From Robertmurraya massiliosenegalensis JC6 (GTDB lineage: Bacteria > Bacillota > Bacilli > Bacillales > Cytobacillaceae): a stretch of 39,902 bases of DNA. Below the pieces are notes generated by a model that was not told the origin of the DNA, made no database searches, and was given only the letters and a program-made list of their open reading frames with translations. Location of the stretch: the NCBI RefSeq assembly GCF_000311725.1, contig NZ_HE978512.1, positions 1 through 39,902 on the forward strand, read 5' to 3'. Of the stretch, positions 8,652 through 17,127 are shown piece by piece. The translations under genes and the position numbers were made by a program. Numbering within the stretch: the first letter of the stretch is position 1; each line of letters opens with the position of its first letter.

Positions 8652-8882
8652 GAGAATTTGGATATTGAATCCTTAGGACATCTTTCAACACAGACTGCTA
8701 TATTCCCTTTTTTTAAGATGGATTTTTTGAATTTTTATAATTTTCTATATTTAACCTTTTTATCTAATAAGATTATTTAAGCTCTATTATTCACAAATAT
8801 GATTAGATTCCTCTTTCCTTTTGTACACAAAATACTACATTTTAGTATTTTAGCTACAATTTGTATTTGATATGTCAGTAAT

Positions 8883-10184
8883 TTAATCGAGGGAAATTTT
8901 TAAATACTCGTTTTTTAATTCAATCCATTTCTCTCTTAAAAAACTTTCTTTCACAAAATACTTATGCTTAAGCAACTCCTCAACTACTCTTCTGCTCGGA
9001 TATTCTCCACTGTTAATCAGCTCGGAGACTATACTTTCTAACCTTATATTAATTTCTTGTTGCCTTTGCATTTTCTGATGCTCCAAATAGTACCTATGAT
9101 TTTCTACAATTATTTTGCTCTCTACTGGGAACTTGCTATAAAGTAATTTTCTATCGCAGCCTATTATTTCAGCAACCCTCTTCAAAGAATCTGCTCCATC
9201 GTTCTTAATCCTATCATCCAAGATTTCCTTAATCTCTTTATAATCAAATTTAAATCTAGACTTTGGAATAACTACTGGGGATTTAGTGTCTAATATTATC
9301 TCAGATGGAATCTCTTCAATTCCTAAAAACTCCAAGACAGATAGTTTCAACATTAAACAAACTCTAATTATATTTGGAAGAGGTGCTAAGTTAATACCCT
9401 TGATCCAATACCTTAATGTTGTTTCTGGTGTAGATAATAGTTTTGACATTTTCCCAATATTTCCGTCAAAGAATATTTTAGATATCTTTTGAAATGAATC
9501 GGCTATTACATTTTTGTTGAATTTTAAGGGTTCATTTTTTGAGCTATAGGAAATCATTTGTCCAACTAGAGTAGATTCTTGTATTTCCACCTGACTAGGT
9601 TCAATACTAGAAAAACTTCCATCTCCTAACCAGGCGTAACAATACTGACAATATCCTGGTTTTGTCTTCCTTGAAAGAATCTTTAGTGTCTTTGAACAAT
9701 TATGACACCTGGATTCAAGGTATACTTTGTGTTTGGGGCAACAAAGGACAGTCTTTATACACCATAATAATTGGTCATATATAATTTCATTTTTTTTCAT
9801 TTTTTCATCCAAACATAAAGTACACCAAGCTTTATGGTCTTTCATTAATCCTCTTGTAGGTAAAGTATTTGACCAGAACACAAGCGTCATTTTTCGTATA
9901 TCGTCTCTTAGATTTAGTAATTGAACGACATTAATAAAGTCATTTGCAAGAGTACCGATTCCATTTATTCCGGTAGCAGAATCAAAAAATCCATTTCCAC
10001 CTCTTTTTGCTATTTCAGTAATATAATACTTATCTAAATATGGAGATAGTAATTTTGATACAAAGTTTCCAGTTGTAAGACAATGGTACAATGACAGACG
10101 GGAAATATAACTAGTGAGAGATTCAGCATAAAAAGTTCCTAATCCTATTGGTTCGATGTTATATAAAGTTGTTCTGGATTCCAT
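8883..10184 (-). CDS. tniQ: TniQ/TnsD-family target-site selector (copy 2)
   Basis: A second full-length TniQ-family protein, 433 residues, upstream of tnsA on the same strand. TTLYNIEPIGLGTFYAESLTS marks the TniQ N-terminus. Zinc-ligand clusters follow: CTLC, CCPKH, CHNC, then CQYCYAWLG. A helix-turn-helix-like segment (AEIIGCDRKLLYSKF) lies near 340. The start is supported by GGAGG a few bases upstream. It resembles the broken copy at 37681-38385 more closely than tniQ1 does, including RGGNGF and the PTRGLM-AWC stretch. Two selectors in one Tn7-like element usually serve two target types; which is which cannot be told here. About 230 bases separate it from tnsA. Confidence 0.85.
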   Translation of the reverse strand: MESRTTLYNIEPIGLGTFYAESLTSYISRLSLYHCLTTGNFVSKLLSPYLDKYYITEIAKRGGNGFFDSATGINGIGTLANDFINVVQLLNLRDDIRKMTLVFWSNTLPTRGLMKDHKAWCTLCLDEKMKKNEIIYDQLLWCIKTVLCCPKHKVYLESRCHNCSKTLKILSRKTKPGYCQYCYAWLGDGSFSSIEPSQVEIQESTLVGQMISYSSKNEPLKFNKNVIADSFQKISKIFFDGNIGKMSKLLSTPETTLRYWIKGINLAPLPNIIRVCLMLKLSVLEFLGIEEIPSEIILDTKSPVVIPKSRFKFDYKEIKEILDDRIKNDGADSLKRVAEIIGCDRKLLYSKFPVESKIIVENHRYYLEHQKMQRQQEINIRLESIVSELINSGEYPSRRVVEELLKHKYFVKESFLREKWIELKNEYLKISLD

Positions 10185-10571
10185 CTGACCTCCATCAAAC
10201 TTTTTTGACCTTCAGTTATTAATTTATAAACTCTCCATTTTAATAAGTAATTATTAAACTTATAGAAATTCCTTTTATTTTCTTTAATAAAAACGCTTCA
10301 TCATGGAGGGATTGATACTTTTAATAACCCGTTTCACACAGTTCTAAATAGTAAAACTCGAGCGAATTATTGATGACATAAAATTATCTGAGTGACCCAA
10401 ATAGCATCTGAAATGAGAAAAATATGAGGAGTAATTAAAAAACAAAGATGAAATAATAGCCACATTAAGAAGGTTTATCATATAAAGAATGGTTGTGCAT
10501 AACCTATTAACTTTAGCTATATTTAGCTATAATTAAAAAATAAGTAGGAATTAGAAAGTAAGGTGAGAAAA
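10185..10571. other. Non-coding stretch upstream of tniQ2
   Basis: I see no gene and no copies of the 20-base end motif here. A TAGCTATAATT segment before 10572 could be the promoter of the small plus-strand gene that follows. Confidence 0.4.
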
Positions 10572-10797
10572 ATGAACACAGAAGTAAAGAGTCAAAAAAG
10601 TTTCATCGAACTGATTAGAGAAATTGATAAAATACCATTAATTGTTTACCACCCATGGAATTTGAATAATTGTTTTATATTTTAAAGATAATCATAAGTT
10701 CTACAGAGAGTTAGAATTCATTGACAGAAAAAATGCTATATCAACTTTCGAAACAGCTAAAAAGACTCGTCCAAATGACGAGTCTTTTATTCTCTAA
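10572..10797 (+). pseudogene. Frameshifted small gene of about 74 codons, unknown
   Basis: An ATG preceded by AAGGTGAG opens a frame (MNTEVKSQKSFIELIREI...) that stops after 37 codons at 10685. Removing one T from the TTTT at 10680-10683 restores a frame that continues ...FIFKDNHKFYRELEFIDRK... to a stop at 10797. The restored protein looks natural, so I call a single-base frameshift. I do not recognise the family. A terminator overlaps its last codons. Confidence 0.5.
10760..10790 (+). terminator. Rho-independent terminator
   Basis: The stem AAAAGACTCGTC / GACGAGTCTTTT has a 5-base loop and runs into a T-rich tract. It ends transcription of the small gene before it. Confidence 0.75.
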
Positions 10798-11305
10798 TAC
10801 TTGATCTTGCTCTCCGTTTTTTTCCATTAAGCCCCTTAATAAATAAAAAATAGTTAATCATTTGCAACGTTTGTTTACAGCCACAAGAATATACCACTTC
10901 TGCCATGTTTTCCCCAGCGATTAAGGAAGGCACCCATTATTTGTGACCTTCATCTAGAATGAAACAATTTCTGCTAAATTAACTAACACACTTTACTGGA
11001 AAATATCTTCCCCTTTTTAAAGTGAATTGCATCCTCTTATTAACAAGGCATCTGTTAATCATAGTCCTGATTTTATAGGGGGAAAGTAAATAACAAAGAG
11101 CCAAAATATACATTTTAATGCATAAAATAATGTATATTCTGGCTCATCTTAGATATTAGAGTTGTTGAACTAACGCACCCGTTTGTTTAAGTGAAATATT
11201 TCACAAAGTCAAAAAAAGTATAAAAGTAAAAATAGGTATTACCCCTTTGAAGTAATATCCATTACCTAATGTAGTTTTTTTATTTATTAATTCCCACTAA
11301 AACAT
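10798..11305. other. Intergenic scar region with one long hairpin
   Basis: There is no convincing gene. A 17-base inverted repeat with one mismatch (GAGCCAAAATATACATT at 11098-11114 against 11129-11145) lies downstream of the minus-strand VOC fragment and may be its terminator. A 40-codon minus frame (MAEVVYSCGC...) near 10800-10910 has no ribosome binding site and is not called. Confidence 0.45.
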
Positions 11306-11505
11306 TCACAAAGGAAGATTTAGTTGCCACGAAACTCCGAAGCGGTCATTTATCCAACCAAACTTTTTACTGAAACCATAATCGCCTAATGGCATAAGTG
11401 CTTGTCTTCCTTCACCCAGTTTTTCATAAAGATTGTCAAGTTCTTCTTCAGTATTACAAGTAACAAAGATTGAAAAAGATGGTGTAAAAGTGAATTGACC
11501 TCTAT
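11306..11505 (-). pseudogene. C-terminal fragment of a VOC/PhnB-like protein
   Basis: The segment FSIFVTCNTEEELDNLYEKL...LMPLGDYGFSKKFGWINDRFGVSWQLNL is the typical C-terminal half of small VOC (glyoxalase-fold, PhnB-like) proteins. The N-terminal half is missing. Upstream of about residue 30 the frame runs antisense through a dapA fragment, so the apparent start at 11557 is artificial. The fragment is the product of a deletion or rearrangement. Confidence 0.75.
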
Positions 11506-11733
11506 CTTGAAGGAAAAGTTGTTCGAGCAAGCAACTTGCATCGAGAATTACTACCAATATTTGAGGGACTCTTTATTACAACTAACCCTGCTCCTATAAA
11601 ATACGCTTTGAGAGTAACAGGAATTCCAGTAGGAACAGTAAGATTACCACTAGTCCAAGTAAATGAAAATGAGAGAGATATGATTAATTCCCTCTTAGAG
11701 GAATTTCAAGAATACTTGATAAAGAAAAAGTAG
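11506..11733 (+). pseudogene. dapA: 3' fragment of dapA-like gene
   Basis: LEGKVVRASNLHRELLPIFEGLF...NPAPIKYALRVTGIPVGTVRLPL is the C-terminal end of the dihydrodipicolinate synthase (DapA)/N-acetylneuraminate lyase family. About the first 220 residues, including the Schiff-base lysine, are absent. It lies back to back with the VOC fragment, the two breakpoints meeting near 11495-11510. It is nonfunctional. A terminator follows the stop. Confidence 0.75.
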
Positions 11734-11748
11734 CTTTCTATTCGAAAC

Positions 11749-11774
11749 AAGGGTTGCCTTTATAGGCAACCCTT
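11749..11774. terminator. Convergent bidirectional terminator
   Basis: A perfect stem AAGGGTTGCC / GGCAACCCTT with a 6-base loop lies between the plus-strand dapA fragment and the minus-strand cyclo-ligase-like gene, serving both directions. Confidence 0.75.
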
Positions 11775-11799
11775 ATCATTATGTGAATACCTTTAATAG

Positions 11800-12513
11800 T
11801 CACCCCTTTGTTAGGTTCCAAATATCTCTTAGTACGGGCATCTCTTCAAATTCTTTCTCCTTTACTAACTCCCACTTAATTCCTTTAGGCTTTTCATAAG
11901 GAGTATTTGTTTTGATTAATTCTGTTTCGGTTGCGATCCAATCAACAGATAAATCATATGGATCAATAGGGATATCTTTATTAGTCAATTGGGTACTATG
12001 AACCGTGCCTATGACTGGTACAGGAGGATTTCCTAGTTCTCTTATAATAGCATACTCCCTATCAGCATATCCTTCTCCTTTACCTATCCGCCTACCATCC
12101 CGATGCAAAGCAACAGAACCAACTATAATTAAATCGATTTGTGGCATTTCCGATAAAGGAATTTCTTTTCCGTATGATTTAATATGAGATAGACTTGCAG
12201 CTTTACGTTCTTCTCCTTCTGGTACCCACTCAGGCTTTACAATAATAAACCCAGCCCTAAGCCTAGGGGTAGGAACCAGTAATGTCTTCCTATCTCTTAA
12301 AATTTGTGCCCTAATTGGAAGCTGTGGTGCATCTGGATTAACCTTAATGACATGAGCTTTTCTGTATTCAGACATGGTTGTAACAAATTGAGCAGCTTTT
12401 TCTGATCCTTTAAAATTAGGAATTCGATTTCGTAAAGGGAATGGAAAACGGCCAAGTTTTCTTTCCGTTAGAAGCTCCCATATTTCCTCACGTATTTCTT
12501 GTTTCGATAACAT
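11800..12513 (-). CDS. 5-formyltetrahydrofolate cyclo-ligase-like protein
   Basis: A protein of 237 residues of the 5-FTHF cyclo-ligase (MTHFS) superfamily. The family signatures are LLVPTPRLRAGF near 95 and, most clearly, GRRIGKGEGYADREYAI near 150, which corresponds to the nucleotide/folate-binding GxGKGGGYYD region. It is longer than canonical enzymes (about 185-200) and has an atypical KGEGYAD, so it belongs to the MTHFS-domain-like branch whose substrate is less certain. The start follows AGGGAGAAG. It stands apart from its neighbours, with a terminator downstream. Confidence 0.75.
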   Translation of the reverse strand: MLSKQEIREEIWELLTERKLGRFPFPLRNRIPNFKGSEKAAQFVTTMSEYRKAHVIKVNPDAPQLPIRAQILRDRKTLLVPTPRLRAGFIIVKPEWVPEGEERKAASLSHIKSYGKEIPLSEMPQIDLIIVGSVALHRDGRRIGKGEGYADREYAIIRELGNPPVPVIGTVHSTQLTNKDIPIDPYDLSVDWIATETELIKTNTPYEKPKGIKWELVKEKEFEEMPVLRDIWNLTKG

Positions 12514-12599
12514 CTATGATCTTCTCCCTACACTTTTTAACTCTTTATACTAATTATTTCCAACAGTTTCATAATATTACTTACTATATCGCAGTTTAT

Positions 12600-13523
12600 T
12601 TAATCTGTTTCATTCTTATAATATTGAGCCATGTACTTTTTTGTCTCAACAGCAGCATAGGCTTGATCCTCTCTATACCAATCAAGAAAGACTTTAGCAA
12701 TCAATATGCCATAGATTATTTCTTGTATGCCTTTCATGATAATCCCACCTAATTGCTGATCTTGAATTAGACCCAAAGGATTAAATAATTCAATCAATTC
12801 TGGTCCTAAAACTCCTAAGTTTGAAATTGATGATGGTGAAGCACATAAAGAAAGAGCATTAACCCAGGATTCCGGCTCCGAATAGGTGCTATATAAAGGA
12901 GTACTGGAAAATATTATTAGGGCACATGCAGGAAGCATTAGTGCACCATTGGCAAACATATAGCCTGTCTTCAAAAGTCCTGACATATCGTAACCCTTCT
13001 TATAGACGCCTAAAATTGGCCAATACATAAAAGTGGCTAAAACAAACAGTATTGAATGGATTGATGTGTGATACATTGTACTTGTCTTAGAAAAATCTAG
13101 GATCATTGGTATATGGTACAAAGAAAAAGCTACATTAAAAAATAACATAGCAGCAATAGGTCTAGTAAATAATTTGAGAACTACTTTCAAAAAAGGTCTA
13201 TTCAATATAGTTTGCCAAAACCAAAATGGTATCCCTTTTATAAAAAGTATTGGCAGGACCAGAAGTAAGAAACCCATTTGAACCATGTGAAATGTCAACA
13301 TCATATGACTCAGTAAATCAATAGGGGAACCTTTAATAATATACAAGATAATCAAGAAAGTAATAAAAGACAAAACCTGGCTTTTTTGTACCGGAGTACT
13401 CCTCTTAAAAAGAAGTCTATATTTAATTGTTAAAAAGTAATAACCAATAAATACAATTATGAGACTTAAACCAAAAAAGGGACTCCATAATGAAGGAAAA
13501 TCAAACAGATAGAATATAGACAA
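12600..13523 (-). CDS. ctaG: Cytochrome c oxidase assembly factor CtaG
   Basis: A membrane protein of 307 residues with about seven hydrophobic segments, matching Bacillus-type CtaG (caa3 assembly). Histidine-rich motifs typical of the family are visible in the membrane: HMMLTFHMVQMG near 75-85 and SLYHIPM plus MYHTSIHS near 135-155, plausible copper ligands. In Bacillus it is needed to make active heme-copper cytochrome c oxidase. Here no cytochrome c oxidase gene is nearby, but a heme-copper quinol oxidase (qox) lies about 12 kb away. The start is TTG with AAGGGTTG upstream. A terminator precedes the gene, so it should have its own promoter. Confidence 0.85.
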   Translation of the reverse strand: MSIFYLFDFPSLWSPFFGLSLIIVFIGYYFLTIKYRLLFKRSTPVQKSQVLSFITFLIILYIIKGSPIDLLSHMMLTFHMVQMGFLLLVLPILFIKGIPFWFWQTILNRPFLKVVLKLFTRPIAAMLFFNVAFSLYHIPMILDFSKTSTMYHTSIHSILFVLATFMYWPILGVYKKGYDMSGLLKTGYMFANGALMLPACALIIFSSTPLYSTYSEPESWVNALSLCASPSSISNLGVLGPELIELFNPLGLIQDQQLGGIIMKGIQEIIYGILIAKVFLDWYREDQAYAAVETKKYMAQYYKNETD

Positions 13524-13615
13524 AATATCAACCCTTCTTACATTTTTTTAACCTTAGAATATTCCTTCCTCCACTCATAATCTCATACTGATAAAATTTT
13601 TAGAAAAATATAAAA

Positions 13616-13633
13616 GAGCCAGTAAAATGGCTC
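13616..13633 (-). terminator. Terminator of the 36-codon gene
   Basis: On the minus strand GAGCCA-TTTTAC-TGGCTC is followed by TTTTATATTTTT. It lies about 100 bases after the small gene and 90 bases before the ctaG start. Confidence 0.6.
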
Positions 13634-13730
13634 CAAATACAATTATGCCTTATGAAAGAAGCATCCTATTCCTTTTTCCATTATCTTGCATTTTTATGAT
13701 TAATCACTCTGGAGAATTTTTGTGTCATAG

Positions 13731-13841
13731 TTAACTATTTAAAAATTCTTCATCAGCTCTCTCACACCCCTTAATTATTGCATGTGTTGCCCAAATACTC
13801 AAAATACAATAACCAAAAGCAAATAGATATGCAAAGAACAT
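13731..13841 (-). CDS. 36-residue single-span membrane miniprotein
   Basis: The ATG at 13841 is preceded by a strong AAGGGGGGA ribosome binding site at normal spacing. The product starts MFFAYLFAFGYCILSIWATH and ends with a charged tail (KGCERADEEFLNS): one hydrophobic helix of about 19 residues and a soluble C-terminus. A downstream minus-strand terminator supports a real transcription unit. It has the size and shape of small oxidase or transporter accessory peptides, but I do not recognise it. It is located upstream of ctaG. Confidence 0.55.
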   Translation of the reverse strand: MFFAYLFAFGYCILSIWATHAIIKGCERADEEFLNS

Positions 13842-14273
13842 TCAAATCCCCCCTTATTTAATAAAAACTTCAAAGCTAGTTTTTTACTATATGTCGTTTA
13901 AACTAAATTGGGGTATGATAATTCTATTCCACCAGGAATAAGCCCTCTTTATATCTAAAAATATATTAGAACAGTATCTTTTTCTAATAGGGTGTTTATT
14001 CAATGGTATCTTGGTGTAAATAGAAAGCCCCCCCTTCTATAATAAGAAAAACAGCGGAAAATGAACCATCCAACTCCTAGGTATTTTCACCATCCACTTA
14101 AAATTGAGACAGTTTCACTTTTGCTATATAAATAATAGCTATAGATAAATGCTAATACGGAATCGAGCAGAAAACTGAGTTCTTAATTCTATCTTAAATA
14201 GAATTAGGAACTCAGTTTGAAAATTCCCTTAAAACTAAATATCCCTTATTTATGTGAGTTCTCTCCTTAATTA
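13842..14273. other. Intergenic region
   Basis: I see no gene. It contains the 5' region of the 36-codon gene and the long hairpin at 14172-14218. Confidence 0.5.
14172..14218. terminator. Strong stem-loop terminator
   Basis: Two 21-base arms (AAACTGAGTTC... at 14172-14192 and 14198-14218) pair with one mismatch around a 5-base loop. It lies about 55 bases after the acyl-CoA dehydrogenase-like stop and ends that minus-strand unit. Confidence 0.65.
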
Positions 14274-15329
14274 TCAGTAAAATAATAGCTCTAATTGCTT
14301 CACTGTAGGACTCAAATTTTGTAAAAAATATGATTTTCTCAACCTTCTAAATGAATCATTTCCATTGAGATAAGCTTTTCCTCCAGAATAGAGCATGTCT
14401 ACATGAACTACTCTTGGTGTCAACTTAGCTATTTCTAATCGAGTTAATAAGACATCTTTTAGGATAATACTTAGATCAGAGACCTTAGCATGTTTATATG
14501 TTGTGTCACGAATGGACTCAATGTCTTTAATCAATTCATCTGGTTGAGGTTCGAGATGTTTATAAACTTCAACATCGTTAGGATGGAAATTTAAAATTGT
14601 TTTTATAGAAGCCTTTGAAACTCCTAACCCTAAAGGTATTTGGTAGAGTGCTAAAACAGGAAGGACTTGCTTTATAAATTCGTCTGCCTCTTTAGTAATA
14701 ATCCACTTGTCTGGCACAAACACATTGTGAAAGTTACAAGAGTATGTTGCACTACCATTTAATCCAACAAAATGCGTTTTTCTTTCCATGACAAGACCAT
14801 CTAACTTTACAGGAATTATACTTACTACTCGTTGTCTATGACTCACAGAAGCAAGAATAACTATCCAATGATTGTTTCCCAAATTTGAGACATTCGTTAA
14901 ACTACCTGATATTTTATACCCACCAGCTATTCTCTCAGCTTTTAGGCGAACAGGTTCTAAACCTGCATAATATTTTAATGCGTTAGACAATCCTGTTCCA
15001 CCGAACGCTTCACCCCTTTCCAATATAGGTAAAAGCTCGTTCTTAATATAAGGATTGTTGCTCAGCCTTACAGAAGCTAAAGTTGCCAAATGACACCACA
15101 GTAAAAAGGCAGACGTCATACAATATTCTGCGGTTTCTTCTATTAAAGTAATTTCTTTTAGACGTATAGGGGTTTCTTTTTTAGTTACTGAAGTGAAATA
15201 TCCAGACAGTCCGATTTCTTTCATAAACTCTACCGGATAAAAGGCCTCTTCATCTATTTTTCTGACAAATGGTAATAGTTTTTCATTGATTATTTGAATT
15301 ACTTTATTATCTTTCGAAACAAATTCCAT
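14274..15329 (-). CDS. Acyl-CoA dehydrogenase-superfamily flavoprotein
   Basis: A 351-residue protein with acyl-CoA dehydrogenase fold features: an N-terminal helical part (EETAEYCMTSAFLLWCHLA), the middle beta-domain signature GGYKISGSLTNVSNLGNNHW, and a C-terminal helical part ending with a GGKAYLNGNDSFRRLRK-like segment. It is shorter than usual (about 380). I cannot assign the catalytic Glu with confidence, so it may be a flavin oxidoreductase or monooxygenase-like member rather than a true dehydrogenase. AGGAGA precedes the ATG. It lies 45 bases after benE on the same strand and is probably co-transcribed. Confidence 0.7.
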   Translation of the reverse strand: MEFVSKDNKVIQIINEKLLPFVRKIDEEAFYPVEFMKEIGLSGYFTSVTKKETPIRLKEITLIEETAEYCMTSAFLLWCHLATLASVRLSNNPYIKNELLPILERGEAFGGTGLSNALKYYAGLEPVRLKAERIAGGYKISGSLTNVSNLGNNHWIVILASVSHRQRVVSIIPVKLDGLVMERKTHFVGLNGSATYSCNFHNVFVPDKWIITKEADEFIKQVLPVLALYQIPLGLGVSKASIKTILNFHPNDVEVYKHLEPQPDELIKDIESIRDTTYKHAKVSDLSIILKDVLLTRLEIAKLTPRVVHVDMLYSGGKAYLNGNDSFRRLRKSYFLQNLSPTVKQLELLFY

Positions 15330-15374
15330 TTTTCTGTTCTCCTATCCTACATCTGAATTACTAAAGAACTAGCA

Positions 15375-16613
15375 TTAAGCTGTTATTTTTTCCTTTTTGT
15401 CTATATTGGATTGTGTTGACTCTTCAATGTATTTAGCAATCAAAGCACCAATTAATAATGAACACAATGGAGCACTTATATTAAAAATCGAGATATTAGA
15501 AAAGGCAATTAAATAAGCAAATGCTGTGCTAATTTTCATGGATGGTTTTGAAAAACTTTGATGCAGACTATTTCCGAATACTCCAAGAAGTGAAAACCCG
15601 ACAATAATCGAAATAAAATCCTTGGGCAACATTTGTATGAACGGAATTAATCTCCACGAAAACAGACCAAATCCTAATAGTAAAATACCTGTCACAACCG
15701 CACCCATATACCTTTTTTCCCTTGGTCCTGCCTCTTCACCCGAACAGATAACTGTAGCCATTCCTGCTACGTTAGCCGACTGACCTCCAAAAAAGGCTGA
15801 TAGGATCGAGAACAATCCACCCACAGAAATGAGTTTATTTATAGAGGTTCGGTAGTTGTTTTGTGCTAATGCCCCAATCGCAACTGCAGCATCATTACTT
15901 AAAATAAGAAGAGCGAGTGGTATAGAAACAGAAAGAAAGCTAACTGTATTGAACTCTGGCATTTGAAACTGTGGAGTAAATAATTCTGAAGTAGAACCGT
16001 GACTACTCAATGGATAAAACACAATTAGTGTAATAAAACCGACTAAAATTGCTCCTATCACAGGTGGAACCCTTGTCTTCCATCTATTTAATAGAAAGAA
16101 TGTAACCAGAGAAGCGCCTCCAACTAGCACTAACTGGTTAATAGAGCTGACGAAATCCACCATGTATTTTGTAATCATACCCGCTAACATAGCAGAAATT
16201 ATTTCCTTAGGTACTAAATTGATTAATCTTGAAAAGAGACCTGTATACCCAATAATTAACATTATTAAACCTGAAACAAAATAAGCACCAATTAATTGAT
16301 TAAAAGTAAACTGAGAGGTCATAGTTGCAAGAAAAGCAACTCCTGTTAACGTATGTCCTCCTACAATTGGGATTCTGTAATATAATGGAAGAATAATTCC
16401 CAATATTCCTCCAAAGACATACACAGAAAACATCCATAATAGTATCTGTTCATTCGTATATAAACCGTTTGAGGCGGCCTCTAATATTAAAGCAGAAGGT
16501 CCTGTAATAACAAAAACGCCAGCAATAACCCCACATGAAATATTCTTACTATTTATATCCCTTATGAAAAATAAACCCTTCTCCAATTTGTTTTGTTCAG
16601 TACTCCTATTCAT
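15375..16613 (-). CDS. benE: BenE-family benzoate/H+ symporter
   Basis: A 412-residue polytopic membrane protein with about 11-12 hydrophobic segments, matching the BenE family related to the nucleobase:cation symporter fold. Markers are GVFVITGPSALILEAA near 30-45, YRIPIVGGHTLTGVAFLA near 80-95, NDAAVAIGALAQNNYR near 240-255 and GGQSANVAGMATVICSGEEAG near 270-290. It would import benzoate or a related aromatic acid. AAGGGG precedes the start. A terminator lies between the upstream 63-residue gene and benE, and a palindrome at 16700-16722 lies in its promoter region. With a nitrilase upstream, aromatic acid or nitrile use is a reasonable guess. Confidence 0.8.
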   Translation of the reverse strand: MNRSTEQNKLEKGLFFIRDINSKNISCGVIAGVFVITGPSALILEAASNGLYTNEQILLWMFSVYVFGGILGIILPLYYRIPIVGGHTLTGVAFLATMTSQFTFNQLIGAYFVSGLIMLIIGYTGLFSRLINLVPKEIISAMLAGMITKYMVDFVSSINQLVLVGGASLVTFFLLNRWKTRVPPVIGAILVGFITLIVFYPLSSHGSTSELFTPQFQMPEFNTVSFLSVSIPLALLILSNDAAVAIGALAQNNYRTSINKLISVGGLFSILSAFFGGQSANVAGMATVICSGEEAGPREKRYMGAVVTGILLLGFGLFSWRLIPFIQMLPKDFISIIVGFSLLGVFGNSLHQSFSKPSMKISTAFAYLIAFSNISIFNISAPLCSLLIGALIAKYIEESTQSNIDKKEKITA

Positions 16614-16699
16614 ATATAATCCCCTTTATTAAAATAGGCCAGCCTTACAAAGGATTTTACATTCTACTAGTATCTTACTTTGGGTAAAACTCTCCTTAT

Positions 16700-16722
16700 A
16701 TTACATGATAATGCAATGTAAT
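16700..16722. promoter_or_regulatory. Inverted repeat upstream of benE
   Basis: ATTACAT-N9-ATGTAAT lies about 90 bases upstream of benE, between the terminator and the start. It is an operator candidate for an unknown regulator. Confidence 0.35.
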
Positions 16723-16794
16723 CTTTTCATCTCCATCCATTTGAACACCTTTATTGCCATCCATTTATTAATTAAAGAATCTAAAAGAAAAAAT

Positions 16795-16819
16795 GGCCTT
16801 ACTCAACGAGAGTAAAGCC
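16795..16819 (-). terminator. Terminator between 63-residue gene and benE
   Basis: On the minus strand GGCTTTACTC-TCGTT-GAGTAAGGCC is followed by ATTTTTTC, about 25 bases after the stop of the small membrane protein gene. Confidence 0.75.
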
Positions 16820-16844
16820 AAGAATGGACCATATTAAGGTTTAT

Positions 16845-17036
16845 TTACTGCCAGTTAGGTGAATGTGATAATTCTACTAAAGCCATGATTACATTGAACA
16901 TAAACAGTGCAATAACTATTGGTGCAAAAAGTAATGCATTTTTTCCTAATCTTAATCTAATAACAGCTACATAATATCCGCAAAAAAACAAAACAATACA
17001 AGCAGCGATGAGCATAGTAAGTAAAACAATGTACAT
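16845..17036 (-). CDS. 63-residue two-span membrane protein
   Basis: I take the ATG at 17036 (after AGTGGTGA); a longer frame starting at 17165 would overlap the nitrilase gene and adds no plausible protein. The product (MYIVLLTMLIAACIVLFFC...) has two hydrophobic helices, about 3-24 and 34-55, and a short tail ending SPNWQ. I do not recognise the family. It is the last gene of the operon led by hisC, about 90 bases after the nitrilase stop and before a terminator. Confidence 0.55.
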   Translation of the reverse strand: MYIVLLTMLIAACIVLFFCGYYVAVIRLRLGKNALLFAPIVIALFMFNVIMALVELSHSPNWQ

Positions 17037-17127
17037 AGAAATCACCACTCTCCAAATTTCAAGAAAACCTAATAAAATATTAAAATAGAAATTACTAGAA
17101 CTTGATAAGAATATCTTAAACTTTCCT

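Noticed and set aside
10800-10910. 40-codon minus-strand frame MAEVVYSCGC...
   Set aside because: No ribosome binding site and no recognisable family; left as non-coding.
11306-11557. Complete 83-residue VOC protein
   Set aside because: Its first third is antisense to a dapA fragment, so the start is an artefact of the junction.
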